A stretch of 64,000 bases of DNA from Fen-330 sp050008465. Lineage in GTDB: Bacteria; Acidobacteriota; Terriglobia; Bryobacterales; Bryobacteraceae. The notes under the pieces are model-generated. The model made no database searches, was not told where the DNA came from, and saw only the letters and a list, made by a program, of their open reading frames with translations. Below, piece by piece: positions 25,692-35,700 of this stretch (its first letter is position 1; each line of letters opens with the position of its first letter). Location: the NCBI GenBank assembly GCA_050008465.1, contig JBEKMO010000017.1, forward strand, positions 5,050 to 69,049, read 5' to 3'. Made by a program: the position numbers and the translations under genes.

Positions 25692-25698
25692 CGCCACT

Positions 25699-27840
25699 AT
25701 GCCCCACATCTATCTCTGCGTTCTGTGGCACATGCACCAGCCGTTCTACAAGGACCTGATCTCCGGGGAATACCGGATGCCCTGGACCCGGCTGCATGCC
25801 CTCAAGGATTACTACGGGATGGTGGAAATCCTGGAGGAATTCCCGGAGGTCCATCAGACCTTCAATCTGGTGCCGTCGCTGATGATGCAGGTGGAAGAAT
25901 ACGCGACGGGCAACGCAGTGGATCCCTTTCTGCGGGTGACGCTCAAGCCCGCCGAGAGCCTGACGCAGGCCGAGCAGGAGTTCATGCTGCGCAACTTCGT
26001 GCCGCTCTCTCCGACGCGCATCGTGGCGCGGTTCCCGCGCTACCTGGAGTTGTGCCAGGCGTGGCGGGCGGCCGACCGGAACATCGGGCGCGCGCTGCGG
26101 CTGTTCAGCGCGCAGGCGTTCCGCGACTTGCAGGTGCTCTCGCAACTGGCCTGGTTCGACGAAGAGTTTCTGACCAAGGACCCGGACATCCGCGAGCTGG
26201 TGTTGCGGGGCCGCAACTTCACGCCGGACGACCAGGCGCTGGCCGGCAGGAAGCAGACCGAGATTCTGCGGGCCATCCTGCCGGCGTATCGGAAGTTTGC
26301 GGCGCGAGGGCAGATCGAGATCTCGACCACGCCGTTCTACCATCCCATCCTGCCGTTAATCTGCGATTCCAACATCGCTGAGGTGGCGCATCCGTACGTG
26401 TCGCTGCCGGCGCGGTTCCGCTTTCCAGAGGACGCTCGGGCCCAGCTCGAGCGGGCGCGGCAGTTCTGCCGGGACCGGCTTGGGGCCGCGCCGGCGGGGC
26501 TGTGGCCTTCCGAGGGATCGGTGTCCGACGAAGCGCTCGGCATCGCGGCCGAGGTGGGGTTCCGCTGGGCGGCCTCGGACAACGGGGTGTTGGGCCGCGT
26601 CCTGGGCCGGACCGCCGGCGTCGAGGAAACCTGCCGGCCGTATGTCTGGCGGCAGGGAGGCCGGGAAATTTCGCTGATCTTCCGCGATCACTATCTAAGC
26701 GACCTGATCGGGTTCGTGTACGCACGGCTGGGGGCGGCGGAGGCCGCGGCGGATTTCTTGAACCGCATCCGCGACAACTGCCGGGGGATCCTGGCCAGCG
26801 GCCGCGACGCGTTCGTTCCCATCATCCTGGACGGCGAGAACGCCTGGGAGTTCTACGAGCAGAACGGCCGGCCGTTCTTGAGGGAGCTGTACCGCGGGAT
26901 CACGGCGGACGCCTCGATCCGGGCCCTGACGGTCGGGGAGGCGCTCCAGCGTCTGGAGCCCCAGCCGCTGGACCACGTTTTTCCGGGATCGTGGATCGGC
27001 GCGAATTTCGACGTCTGGATCGGGGCGGAAGAGGACAACCGCGCCTGGGAGTACCTGCTGCGGGCGCGGCAGACCTACGCGCGGGTGGCGTCCGGGGTTC
27101 CCGAACCGGACCGGCAACTGGCCTACGAAGAACTGCTGATCTCCGAAGGGAGCGACTGGTGCTGGTGGTACGGACCGGAGCACCAGTCGGACTTCCGCGC
27201 CGAGTTCGACGCGTTGTATCGCGAGCACCTGGCGAACGTCTACCGGGCGCTCCACCTCACGCCGCCCGAGGAACTCTCCCGCCCGATTCTGAGGATGGCG
27301 CTGGCCGAGGTGCATACGCCGCCCACCGGACCCGTGCGCCCGAAGATCGATGGCGTGGTCACCTCGTACTTCGAGTGGCTGGGCGCGGGCGTCTGCCGTG
27401 TGGATGCGCGCTCCGGTGCCATGCACGGCAAGCGGTTCCTGATCCAGGAGCTGTGCTACGGCAGCGACGGGCAGAATCTGTACGTGCGGGTGGATTTCGA
27501 GCCGGGGGCGGTCTCGGGGCTCTCCGGCATGGACGCGCACCTGACCATCCAGCCTTGCGCCGATCCTTCTCTGGAGAGTTTCATCGTGCTGGGCTTCCGC
27601 GACGGGCTGGTGAGCGCCGGGGAAGTGCGGCTGGCGAAGCCCGAGGCCGCGACGGCGGTCGAGTTCGCGTTCCACAAAGTACTGGAGGCGCGACTCTCGC
27701 TCGCGGCGCTCGGCGTGGGGTCCGGTCAATCGCTGCGTTTGCAGTTATCCCTGTGGAAACAAGGACTTCCGGTCGACGCGATTCCGCAGGAGGGGTGGCT
27801 GGAGATCTCCACAGCCGAGCCGACCGACTGGCCGCTGTAG
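25699..27840 (+). CDS. Glycoside hydrolase family 57 alpha-glucan enzyme
   Basis: The 713-residue protein starts LCVLWHMHQPFYKD, the GH57 first conserved region, and contains STTPFYHPILPL, GLWPSEGSVSDEALGIAAE and PIILDGENAWEFY. These are later conserved regions, the last bearing the likely catalytic acid. A C-terminal beta domain (from about residue 550) is read through to AEPTDWPL. GH57 enzymes cut or transfer alpha-1,4 or alpha-1,6 glucans such as glycogen. No signal peptide is present, so it probably acts on cytoplasmic glycogen. The last eight codons and the downstream region are duplicated at 32409. Confidence 0.9.
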   Translation: MPHIYLCVLWHMHQPFYKDLISGEYRMPWTRLHALKDYYGMVEILEEFPEVHQTFNLVPSLMMQVEEYATGNAVDPFLRVTLKPAESLTQAEQEFMLRNFVPLSPTRIVARFPRYLELCQAWRAADRNIGRALRLFSAQAFRDLQVLSQLAWFDEEFLTKDPDIRELVLRGRNFTPDDQALAGRKQTEILRAILPAYRKFAARGQIEISTTPFYHPILPLICDSNIAEVAHPYVSLPARFRFPEDARAQLERARQFCRDRLGAAPAGLWPSEGSVSDEALGIAAEVGFRWAASDNGVLGRVLGRTAGVEETCRPYVWRQGGREISLIFRDHYLSDLIGFVYARLGAAEAAADFLNRIRDNCRGILASGRDAFVPIILDGENAWEFYEQNGRPFLRELYRGITADASIRALTVGEALQRLEPQPLDHVFPGSWIGANFDVWIGAEEDNRAWEYLLRARQTYARVASGVPEPDRQLAYEELLISEGSDWCWWYGPEHQSDFRAEFDALYREHLANVYRALHLTPPEELSRPILRMALAEVHTPPTGPVRPKIDGVVTSYFEWLGAGVCRVDARSGAMHGKRFLIQELCYGSDGQNLYVRVDFEPGAVSGLSGMDAHLTIQPCADPSLESFIVLGFRDGLVSAGEVRLAKPEAATAVEFAFHKVLEARLSLAALGVGSGQSLRLQLSLWKQGLPVDAIPQEGWLEISTAEPTDWPL

Positions 27841-27950
27841 AGGGGCGGTCCGATTCGCCTGCCACGCCTGTAAGCTGATGTTTTTTCTATGGGATTGTAC
27901 CGTTTCCTCTTGTGCAATCCCAGGCAGGGTGCTAAGGTGCTAGAGGATCA
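27814..27950 (+). repeat. Duplicated gene-end and promoter cassette, copy 1
   Basis: This segment matches 32409-32545 with only scattered differences and a 2-nt length change up to the promoter. It includes the last eight codons and stop of the GH57 gene (GCCGAGCCGACCGACTGG start), a GGGCGGTCCG string, and the block TTTCCTCTTGTGCAATCC. Similarity fades after about 27940. Both copies stand upstream of a TonB-dependent receptor gene. Confidence 0.9.
27910..27938 (+). promoter_or_regulatory. Candidate promoter of the first receptor gene
   Basis: TTGTGC (27910-27915), 17-bp spacer, TAAGGT (27933-27938). All these bases are conserved in the second cassette (32503-32531), which supports function. 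The leader to the receptor ATG would be about 440 nt. Confidence 0.5.
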
Positions 27951-28388
27951 GTCGGTTTGAAGCGAGGAGGATTGTTGTATTGGGAGCGGTTTTGGCGTTC
28001 CCCGGGGCAGGCGGCACCCCGTGCTAGTCCGGTCGACGGCAGCCGTGCTTGCCAGACCGCGCGTCGCTGGAGCGGCCCGCGGCGAGTGGTCAAGTGCGTG
28101 TATTGGTGGCGTCCCTGCCGACGGAGGTGGATTGTTGATCAAGTTCCCGCGTGAACTTCCACGGCGCGGCGCAACTGACAAACCACGTCCGCGAACTACG
28201 GTTTCCAGAATCCGCGGCCCTGTTTGGCTACGGAACATGGAATCGGAACATCTGCCTGTCTTTTGCAAATCCTTGCTAACAGAAGACGAAGTTGCCCGTT
28301 GGGAAATGGCCCGTCAACTGCTAGCTGTTCGTTTTAACGCAGGAGGGGGGTTTGTGTGCGCAACCGCGCATCTACCAGAAAGGAAAAG
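27951..28388. other. Long leader before the first receptor, no convincing gene
   Basis: About 440 bp follow the promoter cassette. A plus-strand frame at 28021-28392 exists but its product is Arg/Pro-rich with no family likeness. The region may be a 5' untranslated leader; no riboswitch class is recognised. Confidence 0.45.
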
Positions 28389-31300
28389 ATGAATATGAAC
28401 AGAAGGTGGATACCTACGTTTGTGTTGATCGTGGCGATCACCGCGCTCTGCACACCAGTCTTCGCACAGTCTCTGATGTCGGGCGACCTCGCCGGTACTT
28501 TGACAGACCCGAGCGGTGCGGTCGTCCCGAACGCAACTATCACCCTCAAGAGTCTCGATACAGGGAGCACCCAGGCCACCAAGACCAATGAGACCGGTTA
28601 CTATCGCTTCAATCTGTTGAAGCCTGGCCGGTACCAGGTTTCGGTGAGCCAGGCCGGCTTCCAGGGGATAGAGCGCCCGGTAACCGTCGCCATCGGTCAG
28701 ATCGTCAACGCCAACCTGGCGCTCGAAGTCGGCCAGAACACGCAGGTCGTCGAGGTCACGGCGGCCGAGCCGCTGGTGAGCCTCGAACCGAGCATGAACA
28801 CGCCCTTCACGCAGGCTGAGATGGCGCAATTGCCGAGCGCCGGCGGTGACATCACCAACATCGCCTTCACCGCTCCGGGCGTGGTCGTCAACGTGACGGC
28901 CGGGTACGGCAACTTCACCGTCAACGGTCTGCCGGCTACCTCGAACCTGTTCACGGTCAACGGCGAGAACGACATGGACCCGTACTTCAACATCAACAAC
29001 ACGGGCGCCACCAACCTCACCCTCGGCCAGAATGAGATCCAGGAGGCCACCGTCATCACCAACCCGTATGCCGGCCAGTACGGCCAGCTTTCGGGTGCGC
29101 AGGTCAACTATGTCACGCGGTCCGGAAGCAACGCGTTCCATGGCAACACCCAGTATTGGTGGAACGGGCGGGCGATGAACGCCAACAACTGGTTCAACAA
29201 TGCCAGCGACACCCCGCGGGCGTTCTCGAACGCAAACCAGTGGGCAGGCGCCGTTGGCGGTCCTATCCGCAAGAACAAGACCTTCTTCTTCGTGAACACT
29301 GAAGGTATGCGCTTCGTTCTGCCCAACGTTATTACGACGTACATTCCGACCTCGGCGTTCGCCAATGCGGTTCTGGCCAACGTTCAGGCCAAACAGCCGA
29401 ACGAAGCCGCGACCTACAAGAAGATGTTCGACCTGTATGCGGGCGCTCCGGGCGCGGGCGCCGCGACGCCCATGGCCAACAGCAGTTACTGCAAGTCGCT
29501 GGTCCTGCCCGGCTTCAATCCGACGACGCAGGCCTGCGAGGCCAAGTTCCAGGCGACGCCGACCTCGCTTGCTTCCGAGTGGATCCTGAGCGCCAGGGTG
29601 GACCAGAAGATCACTGACAAGGACGAGTTCTTCTTCCGCTACAAGGGGGACCACGGCCTGCAGCCGTCGTACATCGACCCGATCAGCCCCAACTTCAACG
29701 CCAACTCGGTCCAGCCGGCGTGGGACACCCAGGCTCACGAGACGCACGTCTTCGGTCCGAAGTCGACCAACGAGTTTATGGCCACATTAAGTCACTACGT
29801 GGCCCAGTTCCAGCAGGATCACGCGGCGGCGTACAGCACCTTCCCGTACGATGTGATCAACTCCGGAGCGGTGCCGTTTACGGGAATCAACTTGATGCGC
29901 TCCTTCCCGCAGGGCCGCAACATCACGCAGTACCAGTTCATCGACGACGTCACGCTGAATCACGGCGCGCACAATTTGAAGTTTGGAGCCAATTTCCGCC
30001 GCTACGACGTCAGCGACCACAACTTCTTCTTCAACTACCCCGCTGTCTATTTTGGCTACACCTCCGATGGCTTGCAGAAGTTCGCCAACGGCCTCGGTTA
30101 CCAGTTCCGGCAGAGAAAGAACCTGGCGAGCGATGTTCCGATCGCGATGTGGGGCTTGGGCCTTTATGCGCACGACGATTGGCACGTCACCCCGAAGTTT
30201 AAGGTGACTCTCGCACTGCGCGCCGAGCGCAACTCCAACCCCGTGTGCCAGTTCAACTGCTTCGCGAACCTCACTGGCGCCTGGTCGAGCCTGGCCAGCG
30301 TGAACAGCGCGAACCCCGGCAGCGTCCCCTATTCGAGTGACATCACTGCCGGCCAGCACCGGGCATACCCGGGTGTGGACAAGATCGATTGGTCGCCCCG
30401 TGTCGGCTTCAGTTGGTCTCCCAGCAGCAATAACAAGACGGTCGTCAGTGGCGGCTTCGGCATCTTCTACGACGGTCCCCCTGCCAGTCTGGTGGACAAC
30501 CTGCTCACCAACCCGCCGGTGGTCATCGACATCCGCGTCCGGCCCACGGCCGGCGTGTTGGGCTTCGACCCGGCCGGTGGGTTGGCGACCTGGACCGCCT
30601 CGGCGAATGCTTTCAACCTCCAGCAGAACTTCACCCAGATATCCGCGGCAGTCAAAGCGGCGGGTGGTATCTTTGCCGTTCCGGCCATCACGTCCATCTC
30701 TGGCATCATCAAAGCTCCGCAGTGGAAAGAGTGGAACGTGCAAATCCAGAGGGAGCTGGCCCCCTCGCTGGTTGCGGCGGTGAACTACGTCGGCAACCGC
30801 GGCGCCAACATCCCGTACAACAACACTCTCCTGAACGTCTATGACGCGTACGGAATCTTCCCCAACTCCTTGCCATCGGCTCCCAAGGTGCCGAACTATG
30901 GGCAGGTGAACCAGTGGCAAACCGGCGCCATCTCGGCCTACGACGGTCTGACCGTTAGCTTTCGCAAGCAGTTCTCGCACTGGGTTTCGGCCCACTTCAG
31001 CTACACGTGGTCCCACAACCTCGATGAGGCCTCTAACGGCGGCGTCTCTACTTATGGCGACTCTCTGTTTGGACAGTTCAATCCCGCCAGCCTCCGCTCG
31101 AGCAACTACGGGAGTTCGGATTACGACTTCCGTCACAGCTTCGTCGCCGACTGGGTGGTCAATCCGAGCTTCCAGGCCAGCAGTCCGGTCGTGAAGCACC
31201 TGATCAACGGGTGGCAGTGGTCGGGCAAGTGGTTCTGGCGCAGCGGACTCCCGTTCTCCATCATCGACGGGAACTGGAACGGCGGCCTGGGCAACAGCAA

Positions 31301-31721
31301 CGCGACGCTTCTGGCTACGCCCATCGGTGGCAATGCGGAGGGCAATTGCGGCAGAGCGGCCGTCGACACACCTTGTCTGAACCCCGCCGCATTCCTCGAC
31401 AGCGCATCCGACAGCTTCAATGGGTTCAACGCGTTCTCCTCGCAGACGCGCAATCAGTACCGCGGACCGAGCTTCTTCGACATTGACATGAGCCTGTTCA
31501 AGAACTTCAAGTTCAAAGAGCGGGTGTCGCTGGGCGTGGGCGTGCAGGCGTTCAACGTGTTCAACACCCCGCACTTCGATAACCCAGACCACAATCTGGG
31601 CAGCTCGACGTTCGGTATGATCACGGGGGTAGTAGGTAACCCGACGACGCCCTACGGCAACTTCCTCGGCTTCGACTCTTCGCCGCGTGTGGTTCAGCTC
31701 ACGGCTAAGCTGCAGTTCTAG
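28389..31721 (+). CDS. TonB-dependent outer-membrane receptor, Oar/SusC-like, with carboxypeptidase-regulatory-like domain
   Basis: This 1110-residue protein has a signal peptide (IVAITALCTPVFAQ). A carboxypeptidase-regulatory-like beta-sandwich follows (about residues 27-110: GDLAGTLTDPSGAVVPNAT, GYYRFNLLKPGRYQVSV), then a plug domain (FTVNGLPATSNLFTVNGEND, YAGQYGQLSGAQVNYVTRSG), then a 22-strand barrel ending in aromatic VVQLTAKLQF. Such receptors import large ligands, oligosaccharides or peptides, with TonB energy; they are numerous in acidobacteria. No SusD partner is adjacent. The ATG at 28389 has AAAGGA a few bases upstream. A strong terminator follows. Confidence 0.93.
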   Translation: MNMNRRWIPTFVLIVAITALCTPVFAQSLMSGDLAGTLTDPSGAVVPNATITLKSLDTGSTQATKTNETGYYRFNLLKPGRYQVSVSQAGFQGIERPVTVAIGQIVNANLALEVGQNTQVVEVTAAEPLVSLEPSMNTPFTQAEMAQLPSAGGDITNIAFTAPGVVVNVTAGYGNFTVNGLPATSNLFTVNGENDMDPYFNINNTGATNLTLGQNEIQEATVITNPYAGQYGQLSGAQVNYVTRSGSNAFHGNTQYWWNGRAMNANNWFNNASDTPRAFSNANQWAGAVGGPIRKNKTFFFVNTEGMRFVLPNVITTYIPTSAFANAVLANVQAKQPNEAATYKKMFDLYAGAPGAGAATPMANSSYCKSLVLPGFNPTTQACEAKFQATPTSLASEWILSARVDQKITDKDEFFFRYKGDHGLQPSYIDPISPNFNANSVQPAWDTQAHETHVFGPKSTNEFMATLSHYVAQFQQDHAAAYSTFPYDVINSGAVPFTGINLMRSFPQGRNITQYQFIDDVTLNHGAHNLKFGANFRRYDVSDHNFFFNYPAVYFGYTSDGLQKFANGLGYQFRQRKNLASDVPIAMWGLGLYAHDDWHVTPKFKVTLALRAERNSNPVCQFNCFANLTGAWSSLASVNSANPGSVPYSSDITAGQHRAYPGVDKIDWSPRVGFSWSPSSNNKTVVSGGFGIFYDGPPASLVDNLLTNPPVVIDIRVRPTAGVLGFDPAGGLATWTASANAFNLQQNFTQISAAVKAAGGIFAVPAITSISGIIKAPQWKEWNVQIQRELAPSLVAAVNYVGNRGANIPYNNTLLNVYDAYGIFPNSLPSAPKVPNYGQVNQWQTGAISAYDGLTVSFRKQFSHWVSAHFSYTWSHNLDEASNGGVSTYGDSLFGQFNPASLRSSNYGSSDYDFRHSFVADWVVNPSFQASSPVVKHLINGWQWSGKWFWRSGLPFSIIDGNWNGGLGNSNATLLATPIGGNAEGNCGRAAVDTPCLNPAAFLDSASDSFNGFNAFSSQTRNQYRGPSFFDIDMSLFKNFKFKERVSLGVGVQAFNVFNTPHFDNPDHNLGSSTFGMITGVVGNPTTPYGNFLGFDSSPRVVQLTAKLQF

Positions 31722-31741
31722 GCTGCCGGAAAGCTTCTGTG

Positions 31742-31787
31742 AGACCCGGCCCGCGTTCGCTGGAACGCGCGGCCGGGTCTTTTTTTC
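31742..31787 (+). terminator. Intrinsic terminator of the first receptor gene
   Basis: A GC-rich hairpin with arms starting AGACCCGGCC and ending GGCCGGGTCT (one bulged base, loop GCTG) is followed by a run of seven T. It lies 20 bp after the receptor stop. Confidence 0.93.
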
Positions 31788-31790
31788 TTG

Positions 31791-32408
31791 TCACGGGCTC
31801 GAAGTCCGCCAGGCCATCCGCGGCCCCGGCGCCAGGCGCCATTGCGCGCCCTTCACGAACAACCTGCCGGCACCGGGGATTCCCGACGCGACGCCGATCT
31901 GTGTCCCGGAGTGCTCCGGCAGTGGAATCTCCGTTGAGGGTATCGAACCCGAGAGACCGACAATATTGCTGTTGCCGGCTTGCAGGCCCCCTGTCCGTTT
32001 AATCTGGGCGCCGGTACGTGCCTCCAGCAGCTCAGCACGAAACTCCGCCCGGCTGTTTCCCCATCGCATCCCGGTCAATTCGATGCCGAGGAGAAAGCCT
32101 CCTGCTCGCGCTTGACGCTCCATACTACGGATGCGCCCAGTGGCGATCGCTCCCTCGGGAAGAATCGGTTTGCCGCTCCGGCGAACAACCTCGACCACGC
32201 GCGCCCGCACCGGATCTCCGATCGTGGCTGTCGCCGAATGGAAGCTGCTTTCGAGTTCCATTCCGATAGTGAGAGCGGCTGGTAAATCCACGTGCGCGGG
32301 CTCAGCTTGGGACGCTTCCGCGGTAAGCCCCGGCGAGCCAAAACTGAGGATTCCGCGCGGTACTCCCGGCAGTGCGCAAACTGGATTTTGTTTCGCCGAA
32401 CCTCGCCC
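31791..32408 (-). pseudogene. 5'-truncated gene cut off by the second receptor cassette
   Basis: The minus-strand frame encodes PAALTIGMELESSFHSATATIG, GDPVRARVVEVVRR, LPEGAIATGRIRSME and a natural-looking C-terminus (WRLAPGPRMAWRTSS). This resembles acidobacterial secreted proteins with a barrel-like TrbI/SLH-type fold, usually with a signal peptide and an N-terminal domain. Here the N-terminal part is missing: going upstream the frame runs straight into the duplicated cassette at 32409, where the translation becomes the antisense of the repeat. The cassette insertion probably removed the start of the gene. Confidence 0.6.
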
Positions 32409-32545
32409 GCCGAGCCGACCGACTGGCCGCTGTAGGGGGCGGTCCGGTTCGCATGTCACACCTGTAAACCGAGGTTTTTCTACGGGTTCGCACTGTTTCC
32501 TCTTGTGCAATCCCAGGCAGGGTGCTAAGGTGAGGGGCTAGGGGA
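32409..32545 (+). repeat. Duplicated gene-end and promoter cassette, copy 2
   Basis: Near-identical to 27814-27950, including codons for AEPTDWPL plus stop, although no GH57 gene precedes it here. The left edge is sharp at 32409; the right edge fades after about 32531 into a diverged leader. Confidence 0.9.
32503..32531 (+). promoter_or_regulatory. Candidate promoter of the second receptor gene
   Basis: TTGTGC (32503-32508), 17-bp spacer, TAAGGT (32526-32531), the same as in copy 1. A separate perfect TATAAT at 32698-32703, without a good -35, is an alternative start of transcription nearer the gene. Confidence 0.5.
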
Positions 32546-32794
32546 CCCGCCCCGCTTCAGGCGAGGCGTGCTATCGCGCCGGAGGGGTCTTGGTTTTCCA
32601 GGGCAACCGGCGCCTCGCGTGTGCCGTTGCTGCGGCAGGGAGGTTCGTCTGTCGGACCTGCCGATAATTTCGAGGTTCGGGTTTGGACAGCTTGGTGTAT
32701 AATTATCCGACGGTGGGGTGCGCTATCGCTGGAAAGGCGCCCCCAGAGAATGTGTTTCGCGCCAAACTTAAGGGAAAGGATTGCAAGGGGGGTT

Positions 32795-35700
32795 ATGAAA
32801 CGAAGCAGCAGGGTAGTACTGTTCCTCATGGTAGTTCTGGCGCTGGCGTCACTGGCGCTGGCGCAATCCATCAGCGGCGACCTCGTCGGGACGATCTACG
32901 ACCCGACCGGGGCCGGAATACCAGGTGCGACCATCACGGCCACCAACATTGCGACGGGAATCACCGCGACTACGACATCGACGAGTACCGGGCAGTACCG
33001 CCTTGGCAACCTTGCCGTCGGCGCGTATAAGCTGACGGTTAGCGCCACGGGATTCGCCAAGGCCGAGGTGAACAACGTACCGGTCGAACTCAACAAGGCC
33101 GGGACCGCCAATGTGACTTTGCAGGTCGGCGAGACCAGCACGGTGGTCGAGGTGGCGGGCACGGCCGTAACCATCGACACGACCACCGCCCAGGTGCAGA
33201 CGACCTTCGAAACCCGGCAGTTGGCCGACCTTCCGATAGCCAGCGTCGGGTCGGGTGTGATCAACCTAGCGCTGCTCTCGGCCGGCGTCGGCTCCAGCGG
33301 GGCGGTGGGCGTCGGGACCGGCCCGTCGGTGGGCGGGCAGCGGCCGCGCAACAACAACTTCACGATCGAGGGCATCGACAACAACAGCAAGAGCGTCACC
33401 GGCCCGCTGGTGTACCTTCCAAACGATGCGGTCGCGGAGTTCACCATGCTCTCCAACCAGTTCTCGCCCGAGTACGGACACTCGACCGGCGGGCAGTTCA
33501 ACCAGATTCTGAAGAGCGGCGGGAACGAGTTCCACGGGGTGGGCTACGAGTACTTGCAGAACCGGAATCTGAACGCCGCGGACCAGTTGTCGATTGTGGA
33601 CGCGGTGGATCCGCATCCCCGCTATGACAACAATCGTTTCGGGGGCAATATCGGCGGCCCGATCAAGAGGAACAAGCTGTTCTTCCTGTTCGGCTACGAG
33701 TACGAACCGATCGGCAAGTCCGGATCGCCCGGGCAGATCTTCGCGCCGACCCAGGCAGGCTACACGGCGCTGGCCAGCATTTCCGGAGTCTCCTCGAATA
33801 ACCTGGCGGTATTGAAGCAGTATCTGCCTCCTGTTGCGACGGCGGTCGATCCCTCGGCGACGCCGAATGGAGCATACCCGGTGGTGGCTGGCAAGACGAT
33901 CGAGGTGGGACAGATGTCGGTCCTGTCGCCGAGCTTCACGAACTACTCAACCTACTACGGTTCGGTGGACTACAACATCAGCGAGAAGGACAGCCTGCGG
34001 GGCCGGATTATTGTCGTCAAGGCCAGCTTCATCGACACCGCTGCTAGCTTGCCGGTGTTCTTCACCATGACGCCGAACAACAACTACCTGGCGACGTTCT
34101 CGGAGTTCCACAACTTCTCGCCCAGGGTTACGAACGAATTCCGGCTGGGCTACAACCGCAACTACAATGTCTATACGGTTGGATCGCAGACGTTTCCCGG
34201 TCTGGACGCCTTCCCGAACATTACCGTCGACGAACTGGGGGTCAATATCGGGCCCGACCCCAACTCGCCGCAAGGCGGAGTCCAGAACACCTACCAGGCT
34301 ACGGATAACATTTCCTGGAGCAAGGGGAGGCACTCGCTCAAGTTCGGGATCGACTTTCACAAACTGATCGCTCCGCAGTTCTTCACCCAGCGGGCTCGCG
34401 GCGACTACGAGTGGGACACGCTGGAGAACTACCTGACGGACCAGATCCCCTACTTCGGCGAGCGGACAACCGGGAACTTCGAGTATTACGGCGACCAGAC
34501 GCTGACCGGGTTGTACGCCAACGACGACATCAAGGTCCGGCCCGACCTCACCATCAACATCGGGCTGCGGTACGAACGGACGACGGTGCCGTATGCCGAG
34601 CGCCTGCAAACCGTAAACAGCATTTCTAGTGTTCCGGGGCTGATCACCTTCGGGGAGCCCAAAGTGTTCAACAAGGGCTTCATGCCGCGCATCGGATTTG
34701 CGTGGGCGCCCGGAACCCGCGGCAACACTTCCATCCGCGGTGGCTTCGGGATGGGTTACGACCAGTTGTTTGACAACCTCGGGTTGCTGTCGATGGCGCC
34801 GCAGTTCCAGCAAACGGTCGACGTGGGCGGCTCGGCGGGTGGCAACTTCCTGGCGAACGGCGGCATCAAGCCGAACGTTTCGTCGGGAACCTTGAGCCAG
34901 GCGGACGCCCGTCGGCTTACCGGCGGTTTCGTCCCCGACCAAAAGCCGCCCAAAGCCATCCAGTGGAATCTCGGCGTTCAGCACGTATTTAAGGAGAATT
35001 ACTCCGTCGAAGTGCGCTACCTGGGCACCCGCGGTCTGGACCTGCCGGTTCAGGACCGGCTCAACGTGCAGGCGGTGGTGACGCCACAGAACGCGCTGCC
35101 GTTGTATCTCCAGGCGCCGAGCCAGTCCACTCTGAACGGGTTGACCAGCACACTCGCCCAACTCACCGCCGCTTACAATGCCCATGGGTACTATCTTCCG
35201 CAGTACTGGAATGCGGGGTTCCAGAGCAACATCGTGGGGTTCATGCCGATGGGCAGCTCGACCTATCACGGCCTCGCGCTGCAGGTGACGCGCCGGTTCG
35301 CGAACGGCCTGCAATTCGTGGGAGCGTACACCTGGAGCCACAACATCGACGACTCGACCGCCGAGGTCTTCAGCACATATACGACTCCCCGCCGGCCCTA
35401 CGATTTCCAGAACCTGCGGCTTGACCGTTCCGATTCCGCCCTGGATCACCGGCAGCGTTTCACGTTCACCACGATTTACGACCTGCCGTTCTTCAAACAC
35501 CATTCCAGTTGGTTCATGAAGAACCTGGTCGGCAACTGGGAGTTCGCGCCGATCTTCACGTATCAGACCGGCACCTGGGCCACCGTCCAGAGCTCGATCG
35601 ACTCGAATCTGAACGGCGACAGCGCGGGAGACCGCACCTATATCAATCCGGCCGGGACGGTGAATGTGGGTTCCGGAGTCACCGCCTTGACGAACAGCTC

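Noticed and set aside
28021..28392. 123-codon frame in the leader of the first receptor
   Set aside because: It overlaps the receptor start region and shows no family likeness. Its composition is that of GC-rich non-coding DNA.
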